From: Thermoleophilia bacterium | GTDB taxonomy: Bacteria > Actinomycetota > Thermoleophilia > Gaiellales > JAICJC01 | Assembly: GCA_025928655.1 (NCBI GenBank) | Contig: JAICJC010000008.1 | Coordinates: forward strand, 1 to 55,062 | Direction of reading: 5' to 3' | Length of the DNA: 55,062 nt | Part shown: positions 30,011-39,392 of the stretch, one piece after another | How the letters are laid out: every line of letters begins with the position of its first letter | Position numbering within the stretch: position 1 is the stretch's first letter | Made by a program: the position numbers and the translations under genes | Notes under the pieces: model-generated | What the model saw: only the letters and a program-made list of their open reading frames with translations | Database searches by the model: none | Told to the model about the DNA's origin: nothing

Positions 30011-31905
30011 CGCGAGTGCGGATCGTGGGCCGGGCACCGCGGCTCGGAGAGGTGCTGCAGCGCCTCTACCGGATCCGGCTTCTGCAACTCGAATCCGCCG
30101 TCGAGGAGCCGGAAACGCCCCTGACACCGGTGCCGGGCGACGCCGGCCGCGACGAGCGGGCGGGGGAGCTCCGTCTCCTCCTCGCCCGCCTGGACGGCCT
30201 GCTCGAGCTCGCGGACTCGGGCCGGCCGGGGGTGGGCGATGGCCCCGATGTCCCGGCGGGTCAGGTCACCGCGGAGCTCGACCGGATCGCCCCGGAGATC
30301 GAGTTGCTTGTCGCGCGCATCGACGATCTGCAGGACGAGCTCGCGGTCATGCCTCGCTACCTCGAGCCGCTCCGGCAGCTGCTGCCGCTCGTCCCCGACC
30401 TGGCCGCGCTCGACGAGCAGGAGTTGCGCGCCCTCCGCCTCGACACCGTCGCGCTCGTGCTGGACACCGAGGACGACAGGCTCGTCGAGACGCTCCGCGG
30501 CGCGTTGCACGAGCTCGTGGGCGACCGCTTCGAACTGGTCGCGACGCGGGTTGACGCCGACGCCGTCGGCTGCCTGATCGTCGTCGCCCACAGCGACGCC
30601 CACACCGTGCGCGAGCTGCTCGGACGCGAGCAGGTCCGGCATCTGCCGCTTCCTCAACGCTACGCGCGCCTCTCGTTCCACGGGGCGGTCGCCGCGATGG
30701 AGGCGCGCCTGCGGGATCTCCCCGACGAGCTCGAGGGGGCGAAGGCTGACCTGCGCGAGATCCTCGAGCCGCGGTCGCGCGGTTGGCGTTCCGCCTCCAT
30801 CCGGCTCGCGGCCGAGCTCGAACAGCTCGAGGCGGTGGACCGCCTGGGCGCCACGGCGCGCACCTTCGTCGCCGTCGGCTGGACGCCGAGCTCGCAGCTG
30901 CCGCTGCTCAGACGGGAGCTGGAGCTCGCTGCGAACGCCGAGATCGCCCTCGACGTGGTGGAGCCGGCGCCGGACGCCGCGCCGCCCGTGCTGATGCGGA
31001 ACCGCACGCCCGTTCGCCCGTTCGAGTTCCTCGTCCGCCTGCTCGACCTGCCGCGGGCGGGCTCGCTCGACCCGACGATGCTGATGGCGCTGTTCCTGCC
31101 GTTGATGGTCGGCGTGATGATCGGCGACATCGTCTACGGCGCGCTCCTGCTGGGGCTCGCGCTGTTCGCCCGTCGCCGCTTCGCCGCCCGCTCGCCGGTC
31201 ATCCGGGACCTCAGCCGGGTGTTCGTCGCGGGATCGCTCTGGGCGATCGCATTCGGCTTCCTCTTCGGCGAGGCGCTCGGCGATCTCGGGAAACACGCGG
31301 TCGGCCTGCCCGCGCTGTGGTTCTACCGCGGCGGGCGGGACGCCGTCGAGCCGCTGCTGCTCTTCTCGCTGGCGCTCGGGGCCGTGCACGTCGTGCTCGG
31401 CCTCGTGCTCGGAATCTGGCGTTCGGCCCTGGAGCGGCGGGGCGGCGAGCTGCTGGAGCGGTCGGGCTCGCTGCTCGCCCTCAGCGGGGTGTTCGGCCTC
31501 GCCGGAGTCGCGGCCGACCGCCTGCCCGGAGGGGCGCTCGCTCCCGCCGCTGCGGCCGTCGTGGTCGGCGTCGTCCTGCTGGTCGTCCCCGGTGGCGCCC
31601 TGGGACTGATGATGGGCCCGCTCGGGCTGATCGGCACGCTCGGCAACGTGCTCTCCTACCTGCGGCTGGCCGCGGTCGGACTCGCGTCCGCATACCTCGC
31701 CGTCGTCGCGAACAAGCTCGGGTCGCTCGGGCCGATCTGGATGGGCGTGCTCGTCGCCGCGCTCTTTCACGCCCTCAACCTGGCGCTCGCGGCGTTCAGC
31801 CCGATGATCCAGGCGCTCCGCCTGCACTACGTCGAGTTCTTCAGCAAGTTCTACGAGGGCGGCGGCGAGCCGTTCCGCCCGTTCGGAGAGCGCAGCGCCG
31901 CATGA
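29995..31905 (+). CDS. atpI: V-type ATPase subunit I (a-subunit homologue)
   Basis: 636 residues: a cytoplasmic half with two long coiled coils (about 45-120 and 215-270), then seven to eight membrane helices from about residue 350. Channel-forming helices include GNVLSYLRLAAVGLASAYLA with the essential arginine and HALNLALAAFSPMIQALRLHYVEFFSKFYEGGG at the C-terminus, a hallmark of the family. GTG 29995, preceded by GGGAGG, gives the usual MLETM(T)RVRIVG start. Confidence 0.95.
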   Translation: MLETMTRVRIVGRAPRLGEVLQRLYRIRLLQLESAVEEPETPLTPVPGDAGRDERAGELRLLLARLDGLLELADSGRPGVGDGPDVPAGQVTAELDRIAPEIELLVARIDDLQDELAVMPRYLEPLRQLLPLVPDLAALDEQELRALRLDTVALVLDTEDDRLVETLRGALHELVGDRFELVATRVDADAVGCLIVVAHSDAHTVRELLGREQVRHLPLPQRYARLSFHGAVAAMEARLRDLPDELEGAKADLREILEPRSRGWRSASIRLAAELEQLEAVDRLGATARTFVAVGWTPSSQLPLLRRELELAANAEIALDVVEPAPDAAPPVLMRNRTPVRPFEFLVRLLDLPRAGSLDPTMLMALFLPLMVGVMIGDIVYGALLLGLALFARRRFAARSPVIRDLSRVFVAGSLWAIAFGFLFGEALGDLGKHAVGLPALWFYRGGRDAVEPLLLFSLALGAVHVVLGLVLGIWRSALERRGGELLERSGSLLALSGVFGLAGVAADRLPGGALAPAAAAVVVGVVLLVVPGGALGLMMGPLGLIGTLGNVLSYLRLAAVGLASAYLAVVANKLGSLGPIWMGVLVAALFHALNLALAAFSPMIQALRLHYVEFFSKFYEGGGEPFRPFGERSAA

Positions 31906-31939
31906 GGTTTCACACCCATAGACGAGAAGGAGGAGCACG

Positions 31940-32155
31940 ATGCAGCATGGATTGATGGCCCTGGGGGCGGGGATCGCAGTCGGTCTGGCCGCCCTCGGTA
32001 CCGGGTTCGCCCAGGCGAAGATCGGCGCCGCGGGAATGGCCGCGATCGCCGAGAAGCCGGAGCTGACCGGCCGCGCGATCCTGATGGTCGCGATTCCCGA
32101 AACCCTGGTCATCCTCGGGTTCGCCGTGGCGGCCATGATCCTCGTGCTGCTCTGA
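31940..32155 (+). CDS. atpK: V-type ATPase subunit K (rotor-ring c-subunit)
   Basis: 71 residues, one hairpin of two helices. The ion-binding carboxylate is E54 in VAIPETLVILGF. Q25 in TM1, exactly 15 residues before the loop PE (as Q32 in the Na+ ring of Ilyobacter), and T55 beside the carboxylate resemble the sodium-site signature. ATG 31940 follows AAGGAGGAG. One copy per ring subunit, not the doubled eukaryotic form. Confidence 0.94.
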   Translation: MQHGLMALGAGIAVGLAALGTGFAQAKIGAAGMAAIAEKPELTGRAILMVAIPETLVILGFAVAAMILVLL

Positions 32156-32159
32156 GGAG

Positions 32160-32765
32160 ATGGCGCTCAAGGACCTGCTGACCGCGCTCGAAGCCGACGC
32201 CGCCAGGGAGTCCGAGCGGCGGCGTGCGGAGGCCGACGCCGAGGCGGCGCGCATCGTCGAGGCGGCGCAGACCGAGGCACACGCGCTCGAGCAGCAGGCG
32301 GAGCACGCCGACGAAGCCCGCCTCTCGCGCGAGATGGAGCGGCGGCGCTCCGAGGCGAGGCTCGCGGCCGCCGCCAGGCTGCGCGAGGAGCACGAAGCCT
32401 GTGTCGCGAGCCTGCACGCCGCGCTTCGCCTGCGCCTCACGGAGGTGCGCGAGGCCGACGGGTATCCGGCCGTTCTGCGATCGCTGATCGAGGAGAGCAT
32501 CGCGGCGGTACCCGCCGCGTCGCTGCTGCGGGTCGACCCGCGTGACGGGCAGCTCGCGCGAGCGATCGCCGGCGAGCTCGGCCTCGCGCTCGAGCCGGAA
32601 CCCGGAGCGGAGACACTCGGTGGCGTCGAGGTGGCCGCGGGCGACGGGCGCACGGTCCGCAACACGCTGGACGAGCGGCTCCGCAACGCGGAGCCGGCGC
32701 TGCGCGTTCTGGCCGGTGACCTCCTCCAGGCGGAGGCTTCACCCGTCGTCGAAGGCGTGCCGTGA
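32160..32765 (+). CDS. atpE: V-type ATPase subunit E (peripheral stalk)
   Basis: 201 residues: a long N-terminal helix (about 1-100, LLTALEADAARESERRRAEADAEAARIVE type) and a globular C-terminal domain with LGGVEVAAGDGRTVRNTLDERLR, the family's conserved end (G-G-V-x-x-x-x-G-x-x-x-x-x-N-T-x-x-x-R). Starts four bases after the K stop. Confidence 0.92.
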   Translation: MALKDLLTALEADAARESERRRAEADAEAARIVEAAQTEAHALEQQAEHADEARLSREMERRRSEARLAAAARLREEHEACVASLHAALRLRLTEVREADGYPAVLRSLIEESIAAVPAASLLRVDPRDGQLARAIAGELGLALEPEPGAETLGGVEVAAGDGRTVRNTLDERLRNAEPALRVLAGDLLQAEASPVVEGVP

Positions 32766-33871
32766 GCGTCCTCACCGCATCGCCTGATTTCGTGTACGGG
32801 AACACGCGGCTTCGTGCCCGCAAGGCCCAGATCCTGACCGAGGCGGACTATGAGGCGCTCCTCGGCCGTGACCTCGACGGCGTCCGGGAAGCGCTCACCC
32901 AGACCGCGTACCGCCCGGAGGTCGAGTCCATGCTTGCGCGAGGCGGCGGGACACGACCCCTCGAGACGGCGGTGCGCGACCATCTGGCGCGCGTGCTTGG
33001 CGAGATGCGCTCGTTCTACCAGGGGCGCGCCGGGGAGCTCGTCGACGTCCTCCTCTCACGGTTCGACCTCCACAACCTGCTCACCCTCGTTCGCGGCCGG
33101 GCGCGCGCGCAGCCGGCGGACGTGATCCTCCAGGCGGTGGTCCCGATCGGGCCGCTCGCGCGCGGCGCGGCCGAGGAGGTCGCCCGCCGCGACGACGCCA
33201 CGGCGGCGGTCGAGCTGCTGATCACCTGGCGGCTGCCCGATCCCGATACGGCGGCGAGGCTCGCCGCCGCCTGGCCGCACTTCGAGCGGACGCAGGATCT
33301 TGCCCAGCTCGAGCACGAGCTCGCCGCCGCGCACGCTTACCGAGTCGAACGCAGCCTGGCGCGCGCGCCGGAGACCTTGCGGGAGCTGGTCGCCCGTGAA
33401 CGCGACGCCACGAACGTGCTGACCATTCTGCGTCTGCGCGCCGCGCTCCGGGACGAGGAGCTGGCCGAGCTGCCGCCGCCCGCCCCTGACCGCTTCCTCC
33501 CAGGAGGGCGCATCGGCGAGAACGCCCTCGAGGCGGCGCTGCATCTGCCGGCGCCTCCCGACACGGTCGCCATGCTTGCCGACGCCTCCCATCGACCCGA
33601 TTGGCGGAGACCGCTCGAGCGCTACCCGGCCGGCGGCGACCTGTCGCTCCTCCAGCGCCAGCTCGAGGACGCACGGGTACGGTGGGCGCTGCGGCTCTTC
33701 CTCTCGGGCGACCCCCTGGGCGTCGATGTGCCGATCGCCTACACGGTCGGAACGGAGAGCGAGGCCCGCAATCTCCGCACCGTCGCCGAGAGCGCGGCCG
33801 AGGGCGAGCCCGCCCAGGCCGTTCGAGCGCGGCTCCTGATCCCGGACGGCGGCGGACGATGGGACGCCTGA
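32762..33871 (+). CDS. atpC: V-type ATPase subunit C (d-subunit, V0 socket)
   Basis: 369 residues. Opening DFVYGNTRLRARKAQILTEADYEALL and FYQGRAGELVDVLLSRFDLHNLLTLVRGR match the AC39/subunit d family that couples the rotor shaft to the ring. GTG 32762 overlaps the E stop. Confidence 0.93.
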   Translation: MSVLTASPDFVYGNTRLRARKAQILTEADYEALLGRDLDGVREALTQTAYRPEVESMLARGGGTRPLETAVRDHLARVLGEMRSFYQGRAGELVDVLLSRFDLHNLLTLVRGRARAQPADVILQAVVPIGPLARGAAEEVARRDDATAAVELLITWRLPDPDTAARLAAAWPHFERTQDLAQLEHELAAAHAYRVERSLARAPETLRELVARERDATNVLTILRLRAALRDEELAELPPPAPDRFLPGGRIGENALEAALHLPAPPDTVAMLADASHRPDWRRPLERYPAGGDLSLLQRQLEDARVRWALRLFLSGDPLGVDVPIAYTVGTESEARNLRTVAESAAEGEPAQAVRARLLIPDGGGRWDA

Positions 33872-34203
33872 TCGTGCTCACAACGCCCGACCTCGAGCTC
33901 GGCTACCGGCTGGCCGGAGTCGCCACCGGGGCCGTCGCATCGAGCGCAGAGGCGGCGCAGGCGCTGCAGGAGCTGCTCGACACGGAGGCGGACGACGTGA
34001 TCGCCGTCCACGAGCCGTTCTTCCACGACCTCGAGGCGCCGCTGCGCCGTCGCATCGAGACGGCCACGTCGCCGCTCGTCGTCGCGATGCCGGGAGGGCG
34101 CGACGCGGATGTCGAAGGCGAGCGCCGCGCACGCATGCTGCAGATGCTCTGGCAGGCCGTCGGTTACGAGATGACGTTCGACCGAGGAGAGAGCGGAGGG
34201 TGA
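33859..34203 (+). CDS. atpF: V-type ATPase subunit F
   Basis: 114 residues, the expected size. LIVLTTPDLELGYRLAGVAT at the N-terminus and a Rossmann-like fold with IAVHEPFF and PLVVAMPGG are typical of NtpG/subunit F. It starts inside the end of the C gene and overlaps the A gene by four bases. Confidence 0.92.
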   Translation: MGRLIVLTTPDLELGYRLAGVATGAVASSAEAAQALQELLDTEADDVIAVHEPFFHDLEAPLRRRIETATSPLVVAMPGGRDADVEGERRARMLQMLWQAVGYEMTFDRGESGG

Positions 34204-35981
34204 CGGAGACGCGCGCACCCGTGCGGGGGCAGGCGGCCGACGTCGGCACGGTCCACGCCGTCTCCGGCCCCGTGGTGACCGCGCGCGGGCTCCCGGCCGC
34301 ACGTCTGTACAACGTGGTGCTCGTGGGCCATGCCCGCCTCCCCGGTGAGGTGATCCGGCTCGACGCGGGCGACGCCGTCGTCCAGGTGTACGAGGACACG
34401 GCCGGACTTGCCGTCGGGGAGCCGGTCGCCGACACCGGGGAGCAACTCCAGGTCGAGCTCGGCCCCGGCCTGCTCGGCTCGATCTTCGACGGCATCCAAC
34501 GTCCGCTGACGACGCTCGCGCGGCGCGCCGACGACCCGGTCGGCGAGCCGATGATCGAGCGGGGAGCATCCGCACCCTCGCTCGACCGCAGCCGCGCATG
34601 GCTGTTCGAGCCCGATGTCGCCGAGGGCGACGAGGTGTCCGCCGGCGACGTGCTCGGCACCGTCCAGGAGACCGGCGCGCTCGGGCACCGCGTTCTCGTC
34701 CCGCCGGGCGTCGCAGGCGCCGTCACACGGGTGGCCCGGGGGCAGGTGCGCGTGGACGAGCCCGTCGTGTGGATCGGCGCTGAGCCCCTGACGCTGCTCT
34801 CCCGGTGGCCTGTCCGGCTGCGGCGGCCGATCGCGCGCCGGCTCGCCCTCGACCAGCCGCTCGTGACCGGTCAGAGGGCGATCGACTCGCTCTTCCCGAT
34901 CGCCCGAGGCGGGGCCGCAACCATCCCCGGAGGCTTTGGAACCGGCAAGACCGTGCTCGAGCAATCGCTCGCGAAGTGGTCGCACGCCGACGTGATCGTC
35001 TACGTGGCATGCGGCGAGCGCGGCAATGAGCTCACCGAGATGCTCGACGAGTTCCCGACGCTCACCGACCCGCGCACCGGCTCGCCGCTTCTCGAGCGCA
35101 CGGTCATCATCGCAAACACGAGCAACATGCCGGTCGCGGCGCGCGAGGCGAGCATCTACACCGGGATCACGATCGCGGAGTACTTCCGCGACCAGGGCCG
35201 TGACGTCGCCGTCCTGGCCGACAGCACCAGCCGCTGGGGGGAGGCGCTGCGCGAGGTGTCGAGCCGGCTCGAGGAGATGCCGGCCGAGGAGGGCTACCCC
35301 GCCTACCTCTCCACCCGGCTGGCCGAGTTCTACGAGCGCGCCGGCGCCGTCGCGTGCCTCGGCGGCGGCGAACGCACGGGCTCGGTGTCGATCGTCGGCG
35401 CGGTGTCGCCGGCGGGAGGCGACTTCTCGGAGCCCATCACCCAGCACAGCCTGCGGCTCGCCGGGACCTTCTGGGGCCTCGACACGAACCTCGCCCGCCG
35501 GCGCCACTTCCCCGCGATCGACTGGAACCGCAGCTACACGCTCTACGACCTCGACGCCTGGTTCGACGACGAGGTGGCCCCCGACTGGCACGCGCAGCGC
35601 GCATGGGTGCTCCAGCTGCTCCAGCAGGAAAGCTCGCTGCTGGAGATCGTGCAGCTGCTCGGCGCCGACTCGCTGGCGCCGGCCGAGCGCGTCGTTCTCG
35701 AAACGGGGCGACTGCTGCGCGAGGACTTCCTGCAACAGTCGGCCTTCGACGACGTCGACGCCTACTGCGCGCTCCCGAAACAGCACCAGATGCTCCGCGT
35801 CGTGCACGCGGCGCACGACGCGATGGCCGCGGCTGTCGCCCGCGACGTGCCCGTCGAGACGTTGGCGGCCGCCCCGGTGCTCCGCGAACCTGCACGGATG
35901 CGCTCCTGGCCGGATGCCGAGGTCGCCGGAAACGCGGACGCCCTCGTCGAACGCATCCGTCACGACCTGGAGGAGCTGTGA
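34200..35981 (+). CDS. atpA: V-type ATPase catalytic subunit A
   Basis: 593 residues, full length. Walker A GGFGTGKT (244-251, K250), a non-homologous bulge insert at about 115-185, and the conserved [27 protein letters not shown] segment with Walker B and the SRWAEA-type motif. Catalyses ATP hydrolysis or synthesis in the V1 head. GTG 34200 overlaps the F stop. Confidence 0.96.
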   Translation: MTETRAPVRGQAADVGTVHAVSGPVVTARGLPAARLYNVVLVGHARLPGEVIRLDAGDAVVQVYEDTAGLAVGEPVADTGEQLQVELGPGLLGSIFDGIQRPLTTLARRADDPVGEPMIERGASAPSLDRSRAWLFEPDVAEGDEVSAGDVLGTVQETGALGHRVLVPPGVAGAVTRVARGQVRVDEPVVWIGAEPLTLLSRWPVRLRRPIARRLALDQPLVTGQRAIDSLFPIARGGAATIPGGFGTGKTVLEQSLAKWSHADVIVYVACGERGNELTEMLDEFPTLTDPRTGSPLLERTVIIANTSNMPVAAREASIYTGITIAEYFRDQGRDVAVLADSTSRWGEALREVSSRLEEMPAEEGYPAYLSTRLAEFYERAGAVACLGGGERTGSVSIVGAVSPAGGDFSEPITQHSLRLAGTFWGLDTNLARRRHFPAIDWNRSYTLYDLDAWFDDEVAPDWHAQRAWVLQLLQQESSLLEIVQLLGADSLAPAERVVLETGRLLREDFLQQSAFDDVDAYCALPKQHQMLRVVHAAHDAMAAAVARDVPVETLAAAPVLREPARMRSWPDAEVAGNADALVERIRHDLEEL

Positions 35982-37402
35982 CCACCGCGAAGGGCGACAC
36001 GACGCTCCTCACCGTCGAGCACGAGACGGTGTCCTACGTCGCCGGACCCCTCCTCGTCGCCGGGCAGATGACCGGCGTCGGCTACGACGAGCTCGTCGAG
36101 GTGGTGTCGGACGGGCGCGTCCGCCGTGGCCGCGTTCTGGCGCTCGAAGGCGACCGCGCCGTCGTCCAGGTGCTCGACGGGACCACCGGGCTCAGCCTTC
36201 CGGGCACCCGTGTCCGGACGCGCGGTGAGGTCGCCCGGGTCGCCGTCGGCGACGACCTGGTCGGCCGGATCCTCGACGGCTCGGGGACTCCGATGGACGG
36301 CGGGCCGCCCCTCCGCGCCGTGGAATACCGCGACGTCAACGGGGCGCCGATCAACCCGGTTGCCCGCAACCACCCGTCCGAGTTCATCGAGACCGGGGTC
36401 TCGGCAATCGACGGGTTGAACACGCTCGTCCGCGGCCAGAAGCTGCCGATCTTCTCGGGGTTCGGGCTCCCCGCCGCCGAGCTGGCCGCCCAGATCGCGA
36501 GCGATGCGGCCGTGCCGGCGGCGGCCGAGGACGCGTTCGTCGTCGTATTCGCAGCCATGGGCGTCACGCAACGTGAGGCGGCGTTCTTCCGCAGCACCTT
36601 CGCCGGGAGCGCGGCGCTCGAGCGCACGGTGCTCTTTCTGAACACCGCGGAGGATCCCGCGGTCGAGCGGCTCCTGACCCCGCGGGCGGCGCTGACGGTG
36701 GCGGAGCACCTCGCCTTCGATCGCGGCCGCCATGTGCTCGTGGTGCTCACCGACATCACGAACTACTGCGAGGCCCTGCGCGAGCTGTCCGCGGCGCGCG
36801 AGGAGATCCCCGGCCGCCGGGGCTATCCCGGCTACATGTACACCGACCTGGCCTCGCTGTTCGAACGAGCAGGGCGGATCCGCGGTCGCGCAGGATCGGT
36901 CACCCAGCTGATGATCCTGTCGATGCCGGACGACGACATCACCCACCCGATCCCGGATCTCACCGGCTACATCACGGAAGGGCAGATCGTGCTCTCCCGC
37001 GAGCTCGACCGGCGCGGAATCTCGCCACCGATCGATGTCCTGCCCTCGCTCAGCCGGCTCATGAACGCCGGCATCGGCGCGGGGAAGACGCGTGAGGACC
37101 ATCGCGCCGTCGCGGATCAGCTCTACGCGGCGCTCGCACGTGGCCGCGACCTTCGCAGGCTCGTCTCGATCGTCGGTGAGGCCGCCCTCTCCGAGACCGA
37201 GCGCCGCTACCTCGCGTTCGCGGACAGCTTCGAGCAGACGCTCGTCAACCAGGGCGCCACGCGGCGGACGATCGAGCAGACGCTCGAGCTGGCGTGGACG
37301 CTGCTGCGCGACCTGCCGCCGGACGACCTGAAACGGATCGATCCCGCGCTCGTCGAGCGCTACGCGGGCCCCGGTGCGACCGTCGACCCGCCCACGGCTT
37401 GA
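35978..37402 (+). CDS. atpB: V-type ATPase regulatory subunit B
   Basis: 474 residues, full length. Non-catalytic homologue of A without a Walker A lysine: the loop reads [37 protein letters not shown] and the C-terminal [15 protein letters not shown] are diagnostic. GTG 35978 follows GGAGGAG and overlaps the A stop. Last gene of the operon; subunit D does not follow, unlike the usual order. Confidence 0.96.
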   Translation: MTTAKGDTTLLTVEHETVSYVAGPLLVAGQMTGVGYDELVEVVSDGRVRRGRVLALEGDRAVVQVLDGTTGLSLPGTRVRTRGEVARVAVGDDLVGRILDGSGTPMDGGPPLRAVEYRDVNGAPINPVARNHPSEFIETGVSAIDGLNTLVRGQKLPIFSGFGLPAAELAAQIASDAAVPAAAEDAFVVVFAAMGVTQREAAFFRSTFAGSAALERTVLFLNTAEDPAVERLLTPRAALTVAEHLAFDRGRHVLVVLTDITNYCEALRELSAAREEIPGRRGYPGYMYTDLASLFERAGRIRGRAGSVTQLMILSMPDDDITHPIPDLTGYITEGQIVLSRELDRRGISPPIDVLPSLSRLMNAGIGAGKTREDHRAVADQLYAALARGRDLRRLVSIVGEAALSETERRYLAFADSFEQTLVNQGATRRTIEQTLELAWTLLRDLPPDDLKRIDPALVERYAGPGATVDPPTA

Positions 37403-37463
37403 CGTCCGACGCGTGGTGACGATCCCTCTGGTCGCGAGAATGGGGCGGCGCGTCCCCGGCGAT

Positions 37464-37482
37464 GGGGGTTCGGCCCGATGGC
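37464..37482 (+). promoter_or_regulatory. GGGG-N6-CCCGATGGC box upstream of USP-response-regulator operon
   Basis: GGGG-GTTCGG-CCCGATGGC, 47 bases before the USP start. Identical layout to 27175-27193 and 28925-28943. Confidence 0.6.
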
Positions 37483-37529
37483 GCGAAGCCCGCGCCGCGG
37501 CGACGCTTCCTCTGGCAGAGGAGGAGACG

Positions 37530-37991
37530 ATGAACGGTTCGATCGTCTGTGGGATCGACGGTTCCGAGGAGTCGCGGTCGGCGCTGAGGCTCGCCGGCGC
37601 GCTCGCCGAACGGCTCGGGTTGCGGCTGGTGATGGCTCATGTGTCTGCGGAGGCGGTGTTCGCGGGGGGATCGGAGCCCCAGGAGCCCGTTGCCATGCTG
37701 ACGCCGGAGCTCTCGCGCGTCGGCGAACAGCTGCTCGAGCGAGTTGCAGAGGCCGAGCAGGTTCCCTTCGCCGAGCGGCGTGTGCTTCACGGGCTTCCGG
37801 CCGAGCGTCTCGCCGACCTCGCGGACGAGGAGGCGGCGTATCTCATCGTCGTCGGGTCTCGCGGCCGGGGCGCGTTCAGACGGGCGTTCCTCGGCAGCGT
37901 GTCGAGCGACGTCATCGGCCTGGCGCGCCGGCCGGTGCTCGTGGTCCCTCCGGGAGCGGGCGGCGACGGTGCCGGCTCGGCGGAGGTGTAG
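37530..37991 (+). CDS. Universal stress protein
   Basis: 153 residues. SIVCGIDGSEESRSALRLAGALAERLG start and the ATP-binding loop VVGSRGRGAFRRAFLGSVSSDVIG (G-x2-G-x9-G-S) near the end; a complete ATP-type USP. ATG 37530 follows GAGGAGG. It heads a short operon with a small ORF and a NarL-type regulator, which mirrors the Rv3134c(USP)-devR arrangement of Mycobacterium tuberculosis. Confidence 0.93.
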   Translation: MNGSIVCGIDGSEESRSALRLAGALAERLGLRLVMAHVSAEAVFAGGSEPQEPVAMLTPELSRVGEQLLERVAEAEQVPFAERRVLHGLPAERLADLADEEAAYLIVVGSRGRGAFRRAFLGSVSSDVIGLARRPVLVVPPGAGGDGAGSAEV

Positions 37992-38043
37992 GATCCTGGC
38001 CTCGCCAGCGGCAGCTGGAGCCCCGACGCGGAGGGCGTTTGGG

Positions 38044-38214
38044 ATGACGCAAGACTCGATCGCGCGGTGGGAATGGGAGGGCGGAACGACGGCGGCCGAG
38101 CCTCGGATCCCGGAGTATTCGCCGGCGGGTGAAGCACCGCTGCTCCGCGCCGCCGGCGAGGACGTCCACACGGGTGACGACCCCGACGAGCCGGCGGCAT
38201 CGCCAGGGGCCTGA
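38044..38214 (+). CDS. Small hypothetical protein upstream of response regulator
   Basis: 56 residues, acidic and proline-rich, starting MTQDSIARWEWEGGTT. The stop TGA shares a base with the ATG of the response regulator (TGATG), a sign of coupled translation. GGAGGG lies 12 bases before the start. No family recognised; it may be only a translated leader for the regulator. Confidence 0.5.
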   Translation: MTQDSIARWEWEGGTTAAEPRIPEYSPAGEAPLLRAAGEDVHTGDDPDEPAASPGA

Positions 38215-38873
38215 TGCCGATCCCGCTGGTGACCCGGATCCTGGTCGCGGACGATCATCCGATCGTGCGCTCCGGCCTGCGCAAGGTGCTCGATGCCAAG
38301 CCGGACATGGAGGTGGTCGCGGAGGCCGAGGATGGGGCCGAGGCGGTGCGCCTCGCGCTCGCCGAGGATGTGCACGTGGCCATCCTCGATGTCTCGATGC
38401 CGACGATGACCGGGATCCAGGCCGCCGAGGAGCTGCACAAGCGCAAGCCCGAGCTGAAGCTGCTGATGCTGTCGATGTACGACAGCGAGCAGTTCCTGTT
38501 CGAGTCACTGCGAGCGGGAGCGTCCGGCTACGTGCTCAAGTCGGGCGCCGACCAGGACATCGTCGAGGCCGTGCGCCGGACGATGCGGGGCCAGTCGTTC
38601 CTCTACCCGTCCGCGGTCTCGACGCTCGTGCGCGACTTCGTCGATCGGGGCCGGCCGGACGAGGAGCAGCAGCTCGACATCCTCACCCCGCGCGAGCTGC
38701 AGGTGCTGAAGCTGATCGCCGAGGCGCACACGTCGAAGGAGATCGCAAACGAGCTTGTGATCAGCGTGAAGACGGTGGAGCGGCATCGGCAGAACATCCT
38801 GGACAAGCTGGGGATGAGTGACCGGGTGGAACTGACCCGCTACGCCATCCGCCGCGGCCTGATCCAGCCCTGA
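38214..38873 (+). CDS. NarL/FixJ family response regulator
   Basis: 219 residues. Receiver domain with acidic DD pocket (VADDHPIVRSG), phospho-acceptor D59 in AILDVSMPTMTG, and K108-type lysine in GYVLKSGA; C-terminal LuxR-type helix-turn-helix LTPRELQVLKLIAEAHTSKEIANELVISVKTVERHRQNI. Probably activates stress genes when phosphorylated. No kinase adjoins; the kinase at 26131 is a candidate. A GGGG-N6-CCCGATGGC box upstream of the operon suggests autoregulation. Confidence 0.94.
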   Translation: MPIPLVTRILVADDHPIVRSGLRKVLDAKPDMEVVAEAEDGAEAVRLALAEDVHVAILDVSMPTMTGIQAAEELHKRKPELKLLMLSMYDSEQFLFESLRAGASGYVLKSGADQDIVEAVRRTMRGQSFLYPSAVSTLVRDFVDRGRPDEEQQLDILTPRELQVLKLIAEAHTSKEIANELVISVKTVERHRQNILDKLGMSDRVELTRYAIRRGLIQP

Positions 38874-39095
38874 CGGCCGCCGTGTCCGCCATGGGTGGAC
38901 GCCCGGGCCCAGATGCGGCCCGCAGCCCATGGCGCCGACCCATCCGGTGGACGAACCTACGGGTACAGCGGGCGGACACCAGTCCCACCACCCCCAGGAG
39001 CCCGGGCAGGAGCGCCGACCGCTGTATCAGGGAAGGGCCGGGGCGCGCAGGCGAGGCGCGCCCCGGCCGCGGAATCTCGACGGAAGGGCGGGACG

Positions 39096-39392
39096 ATGTT
39101 CGACCTGAGCCAGTTCTTTCGCCAATCCGATGCAAGTGACGATTGGCTCGCGCGGTACCTCGTGACCGAGGCACAGCGCGGACGCCGGATCGCCGATGTG
39201 CTTGGGGATCCGGCCGTCCTGCGCCACTCCGACGCCGGGACGCGGGCGCGGGTGCTCGACCGCTCCGACGTCGTCGAGGCGCTGGCCGAGAACGCGGTCG
39301 CCCAGGTGCGCGCAGAGATCGCGCGCGGCGCCCCGGCGGGTCGCGGTCGGCCGGTTCGTGAGGACGCCGGCGAGGCGGCCCACGCCGGCTAG
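39096..39392 (+). CDS. Small conserved protein, paralogue of 13126-13401
   Basis: 98 residues: MFDLSQFFRQSDASDDWLAR then a segment nearly identical to the other copy through LAENAVAQV, followed by a divergent proline/glycine-rich tail. ATG 39096 follows GGAAGGGCGGGACG, similar to the ribosome-site region of the paralogue. The last four bases overlap the convergent USP gene. Function unknown. Confidence 0.8.
   Translation: MFDLSQFFRQSDASDDWLARYLVTEAQRGRRIADVLGDPAVLRHSDAGTRARVLDRSDVVEALAENAVAQVRAEIARGAPAGRGRPVREDAGEAAHAG

Noticed and set aside
29524-32136. 870-codon open frame on the minus strand across the V-ATPase D, G and I genes
   Set aside because: Antisense shadow of high-GC coding genes; composition is D/E/R/Q-rich with no domain, while the plus strand encodes complete ATPase subunits.
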